Shown here: positions 15,533-15,787 of the stretch, in pieces
Layout: each line of letters starts with the position of its first letter
Position numbering within the stretch: the first letter of the stretch is position 1
Source of the DNA: Dokdonella sp.
Lineage (GTDB): Bacteria; Pseudomonadota; Gammaproteobacteria; Xanthomonadales; Rhodanobacteraceae
Reading direction: 5' to 3'
DNA: 15,787 bases
NCBI GenBank assembly: GCA_030150315.1
Contig: JASLGB010000110.1
Span: 1 to 15,787 of the forward strand
Position numbers and translations under genes: made by a program
Notes under the pieces: model-generated
Database searches by the model: none
What the model was told of the DNA's origin: nothing
What the model saw: the letters and a program-made list of their open reading frames with translations, nothing else

Positions 15533-15658
15533 GGACCGCGCTGCTGCAAGCCTGCAAGCCGCTGGCACTGCGCCGCGGCGCGGCGCGCCGGCAGCGCAGC
15601 GTGGAATGCTTCCCGCAGGCCGCCATGGCTCCGCGGCCGTCCGCAGCCCGGCGACCAT

Positions 15659-15690
15659 TGCCTCGATCCACTTCTGCCTCGATCCACTTC
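15659..15690. repeat. Perfect 16-bp tandem duplication upstream of the response regulator
   Basis: TGCCTCGATCCACTTC is repeated head to tail (15659-15674, 15675-15690), ending 39 bases before the response-regulator ATG. It could be a pair of direct-repeat binding sites or a slippage duplication. Confidence 0.75.
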
Positions 15691-15729
15691 CGTCGCGTCG
15701 TCATCTTCCTCCGCAGCATGGCCCCCAGC

Positions 15730-15787
15730 ATGACTACCCTCCTGATCGCCGACGACCATCCGCTGTTCCGCGAGGCTCTGAAAGGGG
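15730..15787 (+). CDS. NarL/FixJ (LuxR-type) response regulator, N-terminal fragment
   Basis: The first 19 codons are visible, reading MTTLLIADDHPLFREALKG, and the gene runs off the window. Strand beta-1 followed by the acidic pair Asp8-Asp9 and the DHPLFREAL motif is typical of NarL/FixJ receiver domains, which carry a C-terminal LuxR-type helix-turn-helix. An in-frame ATG at 15718 would add MAPS; neither start has a clear ribosome site. Its position after acsA suggests the CrbR/ErdR role of activating acetate genes, but the effector domain and any partner kinase are not visible, so that is inference. Confidence 0.85.
   Translation, partial: MTTLLIADDHPLFREALKG

Overview
The window looks like chromosomal DNA of a high-GC gammaproteobacterium, most likely Xanthomonadales/Lysobacterales (Xanthomonadaceae or Rhodanobacteraceae). 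This rests on gene content (ubiK next to comM beside a PII gene, a manganese-riboswitch-controlled UPF0016 protein, DcaP-like porin, HemP) and on strong G/C third-position bias. It is an inference from gene families, not a database match. The window is mostly core genome: no insertion sequence, integrase, tRNA, rRNA or CRISPR array was seen.

Layout. Positions 1-1253 hold the C-terminal part of phosphoenolpyruvate carboxylase (start outside the window). Next comes a minus-strand iron/heme block: hemP, with a promoter embedded in a Fur box, then a single-domain HemS-like protein and, upstream, a GNAT acetyltransferase. At 3318-3937 a two-gene plus-strand unit encodes a 76-aa glycine-zipper-like peptide and a 103-aa charged helical protein, closed by a strong intrinsic terminator. 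I recognise neither protein. At 3954-4735 a promoter, a yybP-ykoY (manganese) riboswitch and a probable ribosome-site-sequestering stem precede a UPF0016/GDT1 manganese exporter.

The PII gene glnB (minus) is divergent from ubiK (plus), and a perfect 16-bp palindrome overlaps the likely -35 element of glnB. ubiK has a leader with two tandem perfect hairpins. comM follows, separated from ubiK by an intrinsic terminator ending just 17 nt before the comM start. From 7792 to 8727 lies a DyP-type peroxidase gene interrupted by two in-frame stop codons, then a DUF4126 membrane protein, a small two-helix membrane protein and a GlsB/YeaQ family protein, ending in a bidirectional terminator.

The right third reads as a carboxylate uptake and activation module. 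On the minus strand, a DcaP-like outer-membrane porin is followed by an MHS-type inner-membrane symporter with an unusual ~120-aa loop. Divergently, acsA (acetyl-CoA synthetase) is followed by the first 19 codons of a NarL/FixJ response regulator. Porin, symporter, synthetase and regulator together suggest regulated scavenging of acetate or a related short carboxylate. Inverted repeats in the shared porin/acsA promoter region are candidate operators.

The most novel-looking items are the glycine-zipper gene pair, the structured ubiK leader, the terminator upstream of comM, the palindrome at the glnB promoter and the doubly interrupted peroxidase gene.
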